Shown piece by piece: positions 1-10,245 of a stretch of 64,000 bases of DNA. This DNA comes from Parasponia andersonii. Its lineage: Eukaryota; Streptophyta; Magnoliopsida; Rosales; Cannabaceae. Within the stretch, counting starts at the first letter, position 1; each line of letters starts with the position of its first letter. The notes beneath the pieces are model-generated. The model searched no databases and had not been told where the DNA came from. It saw only the letters and a program-made list of their open reading frames with translations. The translations under genes and the position numbers were made by a program. The stretch covers positions 325,617 through 389,616 of the forward strand of contig JXTB01000293.1 in NCBI GenBank assembly GCA_002914805.1. Reading direction: 5' to 3'.

Positions 1-2054
1 AACTCTAGATGCTCGTAATATATCTTGTAAACAATTGTTAAGATGGCAATATCACTAGCTTTGTCTTCAAATTCCTTGCCATTAGTGGCCTTGAAGTCTT
101 TGACAGCTTTTCGACCAGCATTTTTGAGAGCATTCAGATGTTGAGAGATGGTCTTCTTAAGCTCTTTGATCTACTTTTCGTGCTGCTCCCTCTCTAGTTT
201 CTCCTTTGCCAAGGCCTCATGCAACTATTGTTTCTCAGATTCGTTGATGTTCTTTTCTTTCTTACGAATCTTTTTCAAGTCTTCGAATGTTTGGGTCATT
301 TCTTTGAACTTTTCTCCTTTCTACATGAGTTCGAGGACCAGGTTGTACATCAGTATGGCAGTTGTAGCAGTCTAAAGCATAAAAAAGATGTTAGAAAAAG
401 AGAGATCTTTGCATATATATAAAAACTAAAGGTAACTTGGACTTACATTGGTGAGCATCCACATTGTGGCACTGAAGGCGATCTTAGCTAGTCTCCACTT
501 TATCCTCTCCCAGCCTTCTTTGGAGGTGAAGCAATCGATAAAGGTTGTACTTAGCCTAGCTTTCTCTGGCAATTTTTGGAAGAGTGCGAGTAACTCCTTG
601 TCCTTGACAGCCTGGCTCGGTGCCCCAGAGGAGGAAACTGGTTAGTTTGATGAAGGCTCTGGATAGCTCACAGTTTCTGTAGACTGCAAAGGAGGTGAGC
701 TCTAAGGGACATCATCAAAAGCAATCTTTTGTTTCTTGGAAGATTCAACCTTCTATTTTCTCTTTGAGAAGGCCAGTGGAGTGTTCTCTAGGGTCCTCGA
801 CTTTGGTCGAGAACCTAATGTTGATGGTCGAGCTCGAAAACTGCTACCGATTCTTGTCATATATGAATTTTGAGATAAGTTAAGATGCAAGGTTTATGAA
901 ATGACAAAAAAAAAATAAAAAATAATAATAAAATACGACCTTCAGAGGTTCGCGACTGAGATGAAGCTACTAGAGATGATGGTCCTTAAGCAGAGGTCAA
1001 AGCAAGTACTTTTGACTTCTTAGATTTGGAAGAAAAGGTAGCTGCTCTCTTTTGTTTCTTTGAGCTTGAAGGTTTGGTTGGACAATTTGCAGCTGTAGGA
1101 AGTGAAGCTCCCCTTGGAAACAGACTATAGGCAATCAAATTCTTGGTCGTCCTAAGTTTTTTCTAGTAAAATTCTTCGATTGCGAGGTTGATTATTTCGT
1201 ATACCCTAAGAGCTATTCTTTCTTGAGTCTCGGGCATTGTTTGTTTTCAGCGAACACATTGACATACAGTTAGGTAAGAGTATATATAAATATAAAAAGC
1301 GAGCTATAGCTAGAAGTTAGCTACTAGAGTTTCGAAAGAAGCCATTTTCTGCATAATCAAAGTGGAAAAATAGATTTTTCTATTTTCCCATATTATTCTG
1401 AACCTCGTGAATGATTTTGATTGCTTGATTCAACCACTTGCTCGTATAAAAGAAATCGAAATCAGAGGGATTTGACTTCACCTGGTAGAACTATGCGAAC
1501 TCTTTAGGTGTAGCTACGGTTTTCTAGACCTAGTTTGTGGTATAATATATACAATCCTACAATGTACCTATATGTATTTGGGGTCAGTTGGAATGGAACA
1601 ACTCTATAGTACTCGACGATCAACTTAATGTATAGGTGGAGAGGAAAGTGGACACTGCCTCTAAGAACTACGTTTGAGACGGAGGCCATGCCATGAGGAA
1701 GGGTGTGTGGTCTATTGGACTATGTTGGAAGGCGAAAAGCTATGTCAATTTCATAGCCGCATATAATCCTCCCAAGCTTGTTCATAGTACAACTCTCCTA
1801 ATATTGGTGCATGACCAATCACCTTCTATGTAGTTATAACCTCTCACGAACTCAGGAGAATCCCTAATATGTTGAGGCCATTGGTCTTAAGGAAGGTCAC
1901 CTATGCAAGGACTACTCTGCTTAGCTTCAATTATTTTTATTTCAAGCTCTTGGTCGATGTAGTCCTCGAGGTTTATAGAACTAATGCTTGCCTCAGAGAA
2001 TGATGACTCTCCTAAGAACGCATTCTTTTCCCTAATCTCCTCGTTACTAGACAT
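1..2054 (-). pseudogene. Antisense accessory gene of a Tat-type retroelement, decayed, cut by the window edge
   Basis: The gene reads leftward, against the element's own direction, from an ATG at 2052-2054 (MSSNEEIREKNAFLG). It lines up along its whole length with the second copy at 26358-28503. A middle block near 1560-1620 reads PFQLTPNTYRYIVGLY, which resembles the 'putative gypsy-type transposon' domain (Pfam PF04195); that match is from memory. The part near 140-360 is rich in K, E and L, like the coiled coil of the other copy. An intron with GT..AG ends at 372-446 is conserved between the copies. In-frame stops break the rest, and the C-terminus lies beyond base 1. Extra ORFs, some antisense, are known in the Tat lineage, but the role of this one is unknown. 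Confidence 0.6.
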
Positions 2055-3303
2055 TTGAAAAAACAAAATTTGGGATATATTTAGTCCTATGCATGAATTG
2101 GTCTACAGGTAAAATTATGAATTGATTTATAAAGCTAACCTTAAAGTGTGACCTAGAAATAGGCATGCTAGTTTGTCTATTATTATAGGTACACTCACTA
2201 TATGTGAGCAATAAGATCAATTTGGGGCTACAAACCCTAAAATTGCATCGACGTCTAGCTATTCTTCTATCTTAGATCTAATTAAGTTCTTCTAATCTAC
2301 CTATAAAATTGTCTATATATAATGGATTTTTATCGAGTTCGAGCAATTCTTCAACAATTCGTCATCTGATTCGCTAAATTTATGTCTATTGTTCCACCTA
2401 ATCTTCTATATTCAAGAAAATACAAAAAAGTTATATACGATTTGCACATTTTCAGTTCAACTGAATATAGGAATGAGTCTATATTTGTTTGTTTATGTTC
2501 TATGATTCTTCAAGTTTATGTTACTAAATTTTGGAATTTAGGTTTTTTATACTCGATTCTAGATTTTTTCATGCGTATAGTTCATCTAAAATAAGATTCA
2601 GAGTTCAGTTTTGTCTCAAGTTCAAAAGGCAAAATTTGGAATTCTCTAATTCTATGAAGTTTCAAGATTATTTAAGGATCAGATTTCTACAAACAACAAT
2701 TCTTCGAAAAAAAAGAGAGAAAAAGGGATGCCAACCTTTTTGAAGCCTGAAGAATCTGAATATCGCTTGAGAGATTCTAGTGACTGAATTTCGCCAGAGA
2801 AGATGAACTGAGTTTGAGTGTCATCTGGAAAATGGATGGAGTCACTGAGAGGACCTTTTATCTGACGAGTGTTTCAGGTTTCAGAGGAAATAAAAATAAA
2901 AGAAGACAAGAGATTTTTCTATATATATATATATATATATATATTTTAAGATTCAATGAACCTCAGCCATAGATTAAAGGAAATATTTTTCGGAGTTAAT
3001 GGCCGAGATTTGCACAGGAGAAATTGATTTTCAAAAAATAAAGAGTCTTGATTTGAAACGATGGGTGATGTCATTACCATCATTGCATTTACTCGAGAAA
3101 TAGAGAAGTCTTTTCAAGTCTTGTCAAGCCCTAAGACGTAAATGACATATGTCATGTCTGTCAGAAAGGATACATGCATAACTCTGAAAAGATATGATTC
3201 AAGATTTCATGACTCTCCAAGGACTTCGAGATGACCTCATAACGTCACACTCTTAAGATTACACTTGTCAGAGTAGGAAGCTCCATTTAGCCCTAAAGAA
3301 TTA
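2055..3303. other. Untranslated stretch between antisense gene and 3' LTR (Tat-type)
   Basis: This is AT-rich DNA with no gene. It is the counterpart of 28504-29603 in the second element: both hold matching phrases such as the CTCGAGAAATAGAG stretch near 3093 and 29459. As upstream DNA of the antisense gene it could carry that gene's promoter, but I see no clear one. A pure AT dinucleotide run of 12 units lies at 2921-2944. Confidence 0.5.
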
Positions 3304-3321
3304 ATGGAGTCGGAGGGCAAT
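3304..3321 (+). promoter_or_regulatory. Polypurine tract of Tat-type element
   Basis: A purine-rich run (GGAGTCGGAGGGCAA) sits directly before the TG that opens the LTR, where plus-strand DNA synthesis is primed in LTR retroelements. The second copy has the equivalent tract at 29604-29620. Confidence 0.6.
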
Positions 3322-3909
3322 TGTTGTGTGATCTAAAATATATATATTGATCAATGACAAAAAGAGAAAGTCAACGACTGAGGAGAATGCACCAGGTCGA
3401 ATGTTAGAAACAACTAATAGTGCAACCTGCTCTGTATAAATAAACATGCGACCAACAGGAAAAAGAAACTAAATCAATTTTATTCAAACGAGTAATCTAT
3501 AAAGAAAAAGAAAAAAGCTTCTGAACGGAGATCAAGCAATCTATTCTATTTAAGTTATTTTCAAATTTTATATTATTATCCGAAATTTTATTTTCACAAT
3601 TGGGAAATATTGAGTCACTCTCACCAATATAAATGGGGTTCAGTCTCATTATTGAGGATCTTACAGTCATCTCACAATCACTTCACTATATACTCTGTAA
3701 TTCTCTCTCTGCTCTCACCTTGAGATTTAAAGAAACTCTTATAATTCTATAAAAATAATAAAGAATAATGGATATAAAATCATCTTTTTTGAAGATGAAC
3801 CATTATAAAATTTTTGTCTCTTTAATTACTTTGTTTTATCAACTCTTTTCACGTACAAACTACGTTTCATAATTCTCAAATTTCCTTGTGGATAAAACCA
3901 CGGTGATCA
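3322..3909 (+). repeat. 3' LTR of Tat-type retroelement (left copy)
   Basis: It starts TGTTGTGTGATCT and ends near GGTGATCA. It aligns with the LTRs at 9581-10195 and 29621-30211 through shared blocks: the AAAGTCAACGA block, the TTGAGTCACTCTCACC block, the TATA region and the CTCACCTTGAG block. A TATA box (TATAAAT, 3628-3634) lies at the same place as in the other LTRs. The right end is placed by alignment and may be off by a few bases. Confidence 0.65.
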
Positions 3910-4889
3910 TATTTTATAATTAATATATTTTCAAAAAATGTCAAGAGATTTATTCAAACTCATACTTTTATTAATTTATGATTCTACTGCTCATTGTGGT
4001 ATTTCTTCAAATGATTTTCCAGCAGTGTAAATAGAAGACAAGCTGTGAAATTGAGGTGTCACCATCCTTGTATTCCCAATAACCTGAATCTGCTCAATGT
4101 GCCAATTTCAATAATTTTATGGGTTTTCGCGTTGCTTGATATATTTTTGCATTAACAAAGTACGACCTAACCTAAGTCCCTTTGCCTTCTTTACGACTTA
4201 AATGGAACTAATATGAAGGGGTGTGATATATACTTAATACTTGAGTCACAATAAATAAAAACGGAGAGTAACACTATTGGGATTAATGAGTAATGAATAG
4301 TGCTAGTACATACATTCTTTCTTTTGCACTAAAAATTTGGGAAAAAATAATTATCCCTAATATTAAATAATAAGATCCACTTATTATCTGTATAATGGGC
4401 GCTCGGACCTTTTGGCTCATAGTCGTCTTTTAAAAGGACACCTCTACGCATAAACTACGTTAGAACACAATATTTTAGCTGATATTATACTATTATCCTC
4501 CAAAATATATTAGCTAAAATTCACACTTCCCATCGAGAGTAGCTCCAATTCATTAGAACCCAAAAAAATTCAAATCATAAATAAATGAATCAATTAACAC
4601 GTTCTAAAATGGTTAAACCTTCAAACAAACAAAATGTTTTTTAAAATAAAAATATTTTGTCCAAATTAGAGGTAGTCGCCCCTTCCCAAGTGTCCTCAAA
4701 GACCCCCCCCCACCTTCCCTGTCGCTATTTTATCCATCTCCGTGGCTCACGAGTAGGACCCGCGTCGGCACAGATGTCTGACAGCTACGACTCCTAAAAT
4801 CAATATTATTTATCAAGTCCCATTGGCCAAGGTTCTTAAACTTTAAAAAATTAATAATAAAACATCTGAAAAATTCTCGTGGCTAACAA
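3910..4889. other. Intergenic DNA between Tat-type LTR and COL promoter
   Basis: AT-rich sequence with no coding region that I can support. A run of nine C lies at 4703-4711, and a reverse CCAAT box (ATTGG) near 4822-4826 may belong to the distal promoter of the COL gene. Confidence 0.4.
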
Positions 4890-5129
4890 TGTCCCACGTG
4901 TAACTATCCTACTCGTCGGCACAAAGATTTTCTTCCCCTCTGACTAATAGATAGAAAGGCTTAAACACTACAGACACTCTGTTTTAACACCCCCCCCCCC
5001 CATACCATTTCAGCTCCCAAAATCTCTTAAGACTCTCACTCCTCAACTTCGGCCAAGAAGATCGATAAAAGCGACGACGTTAACGATAACGGTAACGGGA
5101 AAAGAGGGAAAAAAAAAACACTGCTAGCT
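4890..5129 (+). promoter_or_regulatory. Promoter and 5' leader of the COL gene
   Basis: A perfect G-box (CACGTG) lies at 4895-4900, about 230 bases before the start codon. G-boxes bind bZIP and bHLH (PIF-type) factors and are common in light- and clock-controlled plant genes. A run of twelve C at 4990-5001 is followed by a CT-rich stretch (5020-5050) typical of a plant 5' UTR. No convincing TATA box is visible, so the transcription start is not placed. Confidence 0.5.
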
Positions 5130-6373
5130 ATGGGATTAATCGGTAACGGCGGTGACGGAGGTTGGAGCCTGGCGGCGAAGCCCTGTGACTCGTGCAAGTC
5201 CGCCGGGTCAGCCGCAGTGTTCTGCCGAGCCGACTCGGCCTTCCTCTGCCTCAGCTGCGACGCCAAGATCCACTGTGCCAACAAGCTGGCGTCACGGCAC
5301 GGGCGCGTGTGGGTCTGCGAGGTTTGCGAGCAGGCCCCCGCCGCCGTCACCTGCAAGGCCGACGCCGCCGCCCTCTGCGTCTCCTGCGACGCCGACATCC
5401 ACTCCGCCAACCCCCTCGCCCAGCGCCACGACCGAGTCCCCGTCGAGCCCTTCTTCGACCCCGCCGACTCCATCGTCCACTCTTCCGCCGCCGCCCTCAA
5501 CTTCTTCGCCGACCGCCGCGGCGGCGCTTGTCACCACGACGAGGACGTCGACGTGGAGGTCGAACCGCCTTCGCCTTGGGTCATCTCGAACCCTAATTTC
5601 GCCTCCAAGATTATGGCGGAGACGGTGGCAGCGGGGCCCGACGTGAAATCGGATCACTTGTTCTTCTCCGAAATGGATTCGTTTCTCGATTTTGATTACC
5701 CGAACCCGATCCACCCTAGCTCCGGGACCGATAGCGTCGTTCCGGTCAAAATCAAGCCGAATAGTCCCCCATCTCCGGTGATCAACGGCTCGGAGAATTG
5801 CTTCGACATTGACTTCTGCAGATCTAAGCTCTCGTCCTTCAACTACGTCGCTCAGTGCCTTAGCCATAGCGTAATTTTCAAATCCCCGAACCTCAAACTT
5901 TAAGGGGAAAGAAAAGGTTGGAGTTCGAATTCTGATTTTCGTATTTACTATTTCAGGTCTCGTCGTCGTCACTAGATGTGGGAGTCGTCCCCGACGGAAA
6001 CTCCATGTCCGAAATCTCTTACTCCTTCGGCCGAAGCGAAATGAACCAGACCAGCAACTCGTCCGATCCGCTGCCGAGCGTTTCGGCGTCGACGAACTCG
6101 AACTCGGCCCCGGCGACTCAGCTCTGCGGGTTGGACCGGGAGGCTAGGGTTTTGAGGTACAGGGAGAAGAGGAAGAACCGGAAGTTCGAGAAGACGATCC
6201 GTTACGCTTCGAGGAAAGCCTATGCGGAAACCCGGCCCAGAATCAAGGGCCGGTTCGCCAAGCGAACAGAAATCGAGACCGAGACCGATCCCGACCTCGA
6301 CCCAATCTACGGCTCGGCGGCCGCCGCGGCTTTCATTGCCGATTCTCAATACGGCGTCGTTCCCACGTTTTGA
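5130..6373 (+). CDS. COL5: CONSTANS-LIKE zinc-finger transcription factor (group I, COL5-like)
   Basis: Two exons (5130-5870 and 5957-6373) give a 385-residue nuclear protein. Two B-box zinc fingers lie at about residues 19-59 and 63-102, with their Cys, Asp and His ligands in place (e.g. [22 protein letters not shown]). A CCT domain for DNA and NF-Y binding lies at about 308-350 ([20 protein letters not shown]...). The C-terminus ends YGVVPTF, the VP motif bound by COP1/SPA in group I COL proteins. The B-box 2 sequence and the [13 protein letters not shown] segment at the exon join favour COL5 over COL3 or COL4, but orthology needs a tree. No stop, frameshift or lost ligand is seen, so it is probably functional in light or photoperiod signalling. 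The exons are strikingly GC-rich beside their surroundings. Confidence 0.93.
5871..5956 (+). other. Intron of the COL gene
   Basis: It opens with GTAATT and closes with a T-rich tract and TTTCAG. It falls in phase 0 after the SHS codons, and joining the exons restores the conserved [18 protein letters not shown] segment. Group I COL genes typically have a single intron between the B-box and CCT exons. Confidence 0.9.
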
Positions 6374-7318
6374 TTCGGACGACCCGACCCTGACCCGGAA
6401 AAGTTTATAATATATGATTAGTTAAAAATTGGGCGGGAGAAAAAAAAAATTCGAGCCTGGGCGGCCCACGAAGGGAGGCTTCTTTTCTTCCTCTTCTTCT
6501 ACTTCTTCACATCAAAATCCCTGTACTTCAGTCTCATGTGATTTCTTGATCTTGTTTTAGAATAATCGTACGGTCTAAAAGTGTTTAATCATATATTTTC
6601 GTTCGTGAATATCAGTGCTAGTACTACGTGATATGATGTCTTTCTATTTTCTGATCGCGGAATTATAGCCGCTGATTTACAGGAGCAACTATGTTGAGGC
6701 TGGACCTGAAAATCTACCACTCTTTCCATTTATTTTTAATTTTAATATTTTGCACTTCTTTTTTATGGCTAAGCCAAAGTGTAGTAATATGTAATCCAAT
6801 GGAAGTAAACTCTTTTCTGCCTCCACTTCTTTTTCTACTTCATCACGGATTTGTTTCTCAATTCCGATTGGCTCAAGGCCCACCAACCTTTTTCCTCAAT
6901 TATTGTTTTTTTTGGTTATTATTGTTATGATCAATGGTTAGAAAGTGCCAAGTACTAATTAATTATATTATATAGTAATCTGGAATATTTGTCATTATCT
7001 TAGTCACTATGTGCATTGATTAATTAACAGGGACTCGTTTGGACTTGGATTGATCTATATTAATCAAAATTATTAAGTTGATTGGTTCAGTGAGAGAATA
7101 ATTTATTCATGTGTTAAGATATAGTTTTGGAAGCAAACTGTTTCTAGTTCTTTCTGAAACTTTCTGCTACTGGTGGTTGCCACTGGTGGTGAGTCACTTA
7201 ATCTTACGTGAATACACATGAATATTATATGACAGCTTGGTTTTCTAAGAAAAGCAATATCTCATTCACAGAACAGAACTTTTGACCTGCCACTGTTTTT
7301 GCCTTTTTCCTTTTCTAA
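6374..7318. other. 3' UTR and downstream flank of the COL gene
   Basis: AT-rich, with no coding potential I trust. The 3' UTR starts after the TGA. A CTTCTT-rich tract lies at 6480-6508, and AATAAT near 6561 could serve as a weak polyadenylation signal. Confidence 0.4.
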
Positions 7319-7559
7319 GGGTTAACGATATAGCCAGTGAATTGTAATTGTTGTACCATTTTACTCCTAAATTTTCAATTACATATTAATAGTTATTGAA
7401 TTATGTAATTATTACAATAATAATTTTTTTGTCATAAATTATTAAATATTTAGTAGAAATAAGTTATTACAAACATACAGTTTGATAATTATAGAAGTTA
7501 GGGTAATTCTCCAACAACAAAGATCAATAATCATAAAGGTAAGAGTGACAAATTTCTAA

Positions 7560-8560
7560 CTATGTATAAAGTTGTGATTACTTCGGGTGTGACAATTATC
7601 GACCTATCAGATTTGAGTTTGAATCATAGACGATTTTAGCTTTCAAAGGGCTTTGACACTTTTTACCATAAAAATCTACCAAAAGAGAGGAGACTATTCA
7701 AAGATAAATAAGAGAAGTGTGTCCGACTCGACACCACTAGGTATGTCCAAGATGATTGCAATGATAAGAGACCAACTATAACTAGCTCGGCTTGGCCATA
7801 TTCAGATGTTCTGAGTAGACCTTGATTACAAGTAAACCAATATTGCTGGCTCAGTACCTCTAGGTATTAGCAAGCCGAGCTCAATTACAAGAAAATAATT
7901 TAGATCTACTCGATATCTCTAGACACTCCTGAGCAGAGCACAAATAATCTATGTTCTCAAGTAGAGATCAAATAATTTGCGCTCCCAAATAGAGTACAAA
8001 CAACTTACATTAATAAGTATTTACATACCAGGTCATGTCGCATGCGCCATTATTTTCGGGTGATCACCTAACATGTCCACAAGTGATGTCAATCTACAAA
8101 GACAAGTATCGACCATCCTAGATGATTGCTTAACATGTCCACACGTGACGCCAATCTATAAGGACATGTGTCAATTATCCCGCATCATGGGGACTTAAGC
8201 ATATTTATAAAGGCATCACTTTCCCAAAGATTAGGGTAAACTGCCATTCGTACTCTAAAAAGATCCTAAATCTATCCTAAATCTTGCCAACATTATCTTT
8301 TCTCTTTGACATATTCTCTTATCTCTTTATTGATGCTACTATAGCCCACTGTGAATTTGAGCATTAGATAGTGTTTAGTAGGTACCACACCAATACCACT
8401 ACTTCAGCTCGTGACATCAGACCACTTTGCCTTGCTCTGTAACGACTGGTCTGACCTCGATATCAATGATGACGTATTCATTTTTGACACGGAGTGTAAG
8501 GCACACTAAGTTAGTGCTCGGATGAAAAACTGCAACAATAATGGTTACATATGAGATTGT
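7560..8560 (+). repeat. Old LTR-like remnant (Ty3/gypsy type, putative)
   Basis: A TATA box (TATAAA, 8206-8211) is followed by a stretch around 8350-8395 with the plan seen in many plant gypsy LTRs: a ...TGAATTTGAGCATTAG... segment leading to a GTAGGTACCAC block. Two related segments (TAACATGTCCACA, at 8069 and 8131) lie 62 bases apart upstream. No coding remnant or partner LTR is attached, so it could be a solo LTR; its ends are not determined. Confidence 0.35.
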
Positions 8561-8636
8561 GAATTTTAAACTTACATAGTAGACTACCAAGACTTATATA
8601 ATTATTACAATAATAACCATTTATTATTCACAAACT

Positions 8637-9778
8637 ATTAATTTTTTAATAGACATGGGTCAAGTGAAAAATATACAATTTAGTAACTATGGCTAAAAAT
8701 GAAATTCTGACTCATAGAAGTAAATAATATCCAATTCTATACTTTCTCCATAATTATTTTTTNNNNNNNNNNNNNNNNNNNNNNNNNNNNNNNNNNNNNN
8801 NNNNNNNNNNNNNNNNNNNNNNNNCTAAAAATGAAATTCTGACTCATAGAAGTAAATAATATCCAATTCTATACTTTCTCCATAATTATTTTTTGTTAAA
8901 AAATTAGTAGTTCATGTTAACGAGATCATTGTTGTAACAATTACATAATTCAAAGACCATTACTATATAAGTTGAAAATTCGGAAAGTAAATGATACAAT
9001 GAGTATAATTCAGGGACTACTACTATATTTAACCATTTTTCCAAAGAAAGAGAATGAAGATTGAAGACTTCAATAATGTTGTACGATCTTAAATCTACAT
9101 CATTAGTCAACTCCAGGAATGGAAAGTCAACGATTGAGTTAAATGCATTAGGTCGTATGTGTGCTTTTCTGATCAGAGTGCGACCTACTCCAGAAGAATA
9201 AAGTGCAGTCAAAAGAAAAGGAAACTAGATCAAGCTTCTTTAAACGGGTAATCTATAAGAAAGGAAAACAAACTGTTAATTTTTTAATAGAAATGGGTCA
9301 AGTGCAAAATATACAATTTAGTAACTATGGCTAAAAATGAAATTCTGACTCATAGAAGTAAATAATATCCAATTCTATATTTTCTCCATAATTATTTTTT
9401 GTTAAAAAATTAGTAGTTCGTGAAAGAGATCATTGTTGTAACAATTATATAATTCAAAGACCATTACTATATAAGTTGAAGATTCGGAACGTAAATGATA
9501 CAATGAGTATAATTCAGAGATTACTACTATATTTAACCCTTTTTCAAAAGAAAGAGAATGAAGATTGAAGACTTCAATAATATTGTACGATCTTAAATCT
9601 ATATCATTAGTCAACACCAGGAATGGAAAGTCAACGATTGAGTTAAATGCATTAGGTCGTATGTGTACTTTTCTGATCAGAGTGCAACCTACTCCAGAAG
9701 AATAAAGTACAGTCAAAAGAAAAGGAAACTAAATCAAGCTTCTTTAAATGGGTAATCTACAAGAAAGAGAAACAAACT
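8637..9778. repeat. Tandem duplication of about 505 bp spanning the left edge of the Tat-type element
   Basis: Copy 1 (8637-9274) and copy 2 (9275-9778) are colinear once the gap and the 70-base false repeat in copy 1 are removed: 506 against 504 bases. Each copy holds flanking DNA followed by about 198 bases of the LTR 5' end (LTR start at 9077 and 9581). The breakpoints share the motif ACAAACT (8630-8636, 9268-9274, 9772-9778). The copies differ by scattered substitutions. Confidence 0.8.
8763..8824. other. Assembly gap (62 N), probably spurious
   Basis: The 70 bases before the gap (8693-8762) are repeated exactly after it (8825-8894). The paralogous copy of this region (9275 onward) runs through without interruption. 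This indicates two contig ends that overlap but were not merged. Confidence 0.9.
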
Positions 9779-10195
9779 TCTGGGTAAAGAACAAGCAAAC
9801 CATTCTATTTAAGTGGTTACCCAACTTTGTAATATTACCCAAAATTGTATTTTCTAATAAAGTAGTTACCTATTTTCACAATCAAGAAAACATTGAGTCA
9901 ACCTCACCTATATAAAAGGGGCTCAGTCTTATAATTAGGCACGACACGAATATCTTACAATCACTTCACATACATTCGATGTAATTCTCTTTTTGCTCTT
10001 ACCTTGAGACTTAGAGAAACTTTTGTAATTCTTTAAAAAATAGTGAAGAATAGTGGATGTAGGCTAATCTTTTTTGGGGATGAACTACTATAAAATTCTT
10101 GTCTCCTTATTTGCTTTGATTTATTAACCCTTTTTTATACACAAGCCACATCTTTTAATTTCCTAAATTTGTTGTTAGGAAAACCTCTTTCAACA
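9581..10195 (+). repeat. 5' LTR of Tat-type retroelement
   Basis: It runs from TATTGTACGATCT (TG changed to TA here, but TG in the duplicated stub at 9077) to ...CTTTCAACA, 615 bases. It aligns along its length with 29621-30211 and, more distantly, 3322-3909. The end is fixed by the primer-binding site that follows at once. Confidence 0.8.
9909..9918 (+). promoter_or_regulatory. TATA box of the Tat-type LTR promoter
   Basis: TATATAAAAG, conserved at the equivalent place in the 3' LTR (TATATAAAAG, 29949-29958) and as TATAAAT in the left copy. It should set transcription starts about 30 bases downstream, at the U3/R border. Confidence 0.6.
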
Positions 10196-10213
10196 ATTGG
10201 CGCTAGAAGTTCA
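10196..10213 (+). promoter_or_regulatory. Primer-binding site of Tat-type element
   Basis: ATTGGCGCTAGAAGTTCA directly follows the LTR end. The TTGGCGC opening is typical of plant gypsy primer-binding sites, but I cannot assign the tRNA with confidence. Confidence 0.6.
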
Positions 10214-10245
10214 GCAAAGAGTTTGTTATTCTTGTCCATTCAACG

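Larger units (their letters stand above)
7319..9034. mobile_element. Fold-back-like inverted-repeat element (non-autonomous DNA transposon, putative)
   Basis: The left arm (from GGGTTAACGATATAG at 7319 to about 7510) is homologous to the reverse complement of about 8860-9034, which ends CTATATTTAACC. Shared blocks include TTGAATTATGTAATT and TACTATATTTAACC/GGTTAACGATATAG. In the duplicated copy the end reads AACCCT (to 9540), an even better match to the left end. A direct copy of part of the left arm also occurs at about 8590-8710. No transposase is present and no target duplication is evident. The arms are diverged, so the boundaries are approximate. Confidence 0.4.

Noticed and set aside
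5036-5500. Minus-strand ORF of 154 codons (and others at 5292-5972 and 5972-6349) across the COL gene
   Set aside because: They are shadows of the GC-rich COL exons with no protein-like pattern; the plus-strand B-box and CCT domains explain the open frames.
5152-5646. Plus-strand ORF in another frame over COL exon 1
   Set aside because: Low-complexity Pro/Arg/Ser translation caused by GC-rich codons; out of frame with the clear zinc fingers.
8904-9716. Two similar minus-strand ORFs (102 and 104 codons)
   Set aside because: They resemble each other only because of the tandem duplication. Each crosses the junction between flank and Tat LTR, so they cannot be an ancestral gene.
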